Shown piece after piece: positions 14,438 to 15,162 of a stretch of 15,162 bases of DNA. Each line of letters starts with the position of its first letter. Within the stretch, counting starts at the first letter, position 1. The translations under genes and the position numbers were made by a program. The notes beneath the pieces were generated by a model. It was not told where the DNA came from and did not search any database. It saw only the letters and a program-made list of their open reading frames with translations. Source of the stretch: Kiritimatiellia bacterium (GTDB taxonomy: Bacteria > Verrucomicrobiota > Kiritimatiellia > RFP12 > UBA3636). The stretch covers positions 1 through 15,162 of the forward strand of contig JAFSUV010000115.1 of NCBI GenBank assembly GCA_017450425.1. Direction: 5' to 3'.

Positions 14438-15162
14438 TTTCCCCTTCCGGGCTTGCGGCCGGCGAATTCCGCTTCAAACGTCAGCCCGTGTCCAGAGAGG
14501 CCGATGGTTCCAGGCGCCGTGGGAAGCGCGAACAAAACCGTGCCCGACGCCTTCTGTCCGGGATTCAACTGGCTCTGGATCGAGCGGAAAGACTCCAGCC
14601 AGACCTGCCGCATCCGGCGCTTGCCAGAGTCGTACGCGCACTTGAAGTCCCAGTCCGCAACGAACGCCGGACTGTCGCCCTTGTTGACAATGACCAAGTC
14701 GAACGCCGCAAGGAACGCGCCGTCGCGCGGTACGGCATCGGCCGGCCACGGCAGGAGTTCGACGCCGCTAAAGAAGATTTCAAGTCCGTCGGAGGAAACT
14801 CCGGTTTTTCCGGGGCGGATCGGCGCAAGGCGCTTGGCCGGCGCTGCCGAACCGGCGGTCGCGACGTCTCCGCCATCGTCGCTTTCTCCGGGCTTCGCAG
14901 GTTTCCGCGCTATGAGAAGTTCGCGGAACGTCTTCGCCGGAGGCGCCGCGAACATCGCCTTCCACTCGCCGTCCACGAGCCTGGCCTCGAACGGAAGCTC
15001 GGCCGTGCGGCCGTGCGCGCCGACAACGAGCGAACCGGTGCAGTTGGTGGCGCACGCAATCGCCCCCGCCACGGAAACGCAGTCTTCGGGAAACACCACT
15101 TTTGCGTCCAGCAGTTTTATCGGCGAACCGGCGAACCTTGGCGCGAAAAACTTGCCGATGGC
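14434..15162 (-). CDS. Hypothetical protein, partial (N-terminus outside the window)
   Basis: The frame is open to the right edge, so only the C-terminal 242 residues are seen; an internal GTG at 15099 need not be the start. The visible part has a beta-rich segment (about 20-87), a Gly/Asp/Ala-rich linker (about 88-120), then a second beta-rich domain (about 125-235) with alternating hydrophobics and LNPGQKASGTVLFALP. That second domain recalls immunoglobulin-like DUF4352-type modules, a weak resemblance only. The N-terminal start would show whether it is exported. It ends in an ATGA overlap with miaB, so both are in one operon, though a functional link is not implied. Function not recognised. 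Confidence 0.75.
   Translation of the reverse strand, partial: AIGKFFAPRFAGSPIKLLDAKVVFPEDCVSVAGAIACATNCTGSLVVGAHGRTAELPFEARLVDGEWKAMFAAPPAKTFRELLIARKPAKPGESDDGGDVATAGSAAPAKRLAPIRPGKTGVSSDGLEIFFSGVELLPWPADAVPRDGAFLAAFDLVIVNKGDSPAFVADWDFKCAYDSGKRRMRQVWLESFRSIQSQLNPGQKASGTVLFALPTAPGTIGLSGHGLTFEAEFAGRKPGRGK

Overview
This is a GC-rich bacterial window (gene-dense, start codons ATG plus TTG and apparently CTG). A Gram-negative (diderm) cell is implied by apolipoprotein N-acyltransferase (lnt). Anaerobic or microaerobic life is suggested by a large flavodiiron protein. Tandem GYF_2/coiled-coil genes, a CE15-like esterase and the codon/base composition would fit the PVC superphylum (Verrucomicrobiota/Kiritimatiellota/Lentisphaerota), but that assignment is inference and weak.

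Layout. 1-344: non-coding, with a nested inverted repeat ending in a T-run, a 16-bp perfect hairpin and an extended -10 promoter. 345-3092 (+): two tandem paralogous genes, each with two GYF-like modules followed by a long alanine/glutamate-rich coiled coil; the first seems to start at CTG. 3110-3283 (-): a complete tRNA-Leu(GAG) unit with consensus promoter, encoded CCA and intrinsic terminator. 3293-9453 (-): a four-gene same-strand run read right to left: CE15-like alpha/beta hydrolase, four-domain flavodiiron protein, polytopic GT-C-like membrane protein, and lnt (the last two overlap by 8 nt). 9454-9622: divergent promoters back to back, with a perfect palindrome at the predicted esterase transcription start. 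9623-12803: a three-gene glycosyltransferase block of visibly lower GC: one galactofuranosyltransferase-like gene (+) converging on two GT4-type genes (-). 12804-13021: 218 nt non-coding. 13022-15162 (-): miaB, coupled by an ATGA overlap to an upstream hypothetical gene that runs off the window.

How genes relate. The lnt and GT-C-like genes both act on envelope molecules in the inner membrane. The glycosyltransferase block probably builds a surface polysaccharide or O-antigen-like chain. The flavodiiron protein should detoxify O2 or NO. MiaB is tRNA housekeeping. The GYF/coiled-coil pair has no assignable function and is the best candidate for something undescribed. Three of the four predicted promoters share a TGnTA-type extended -10 element, which suggests a consistent sigma-70-like grammar in this genome.
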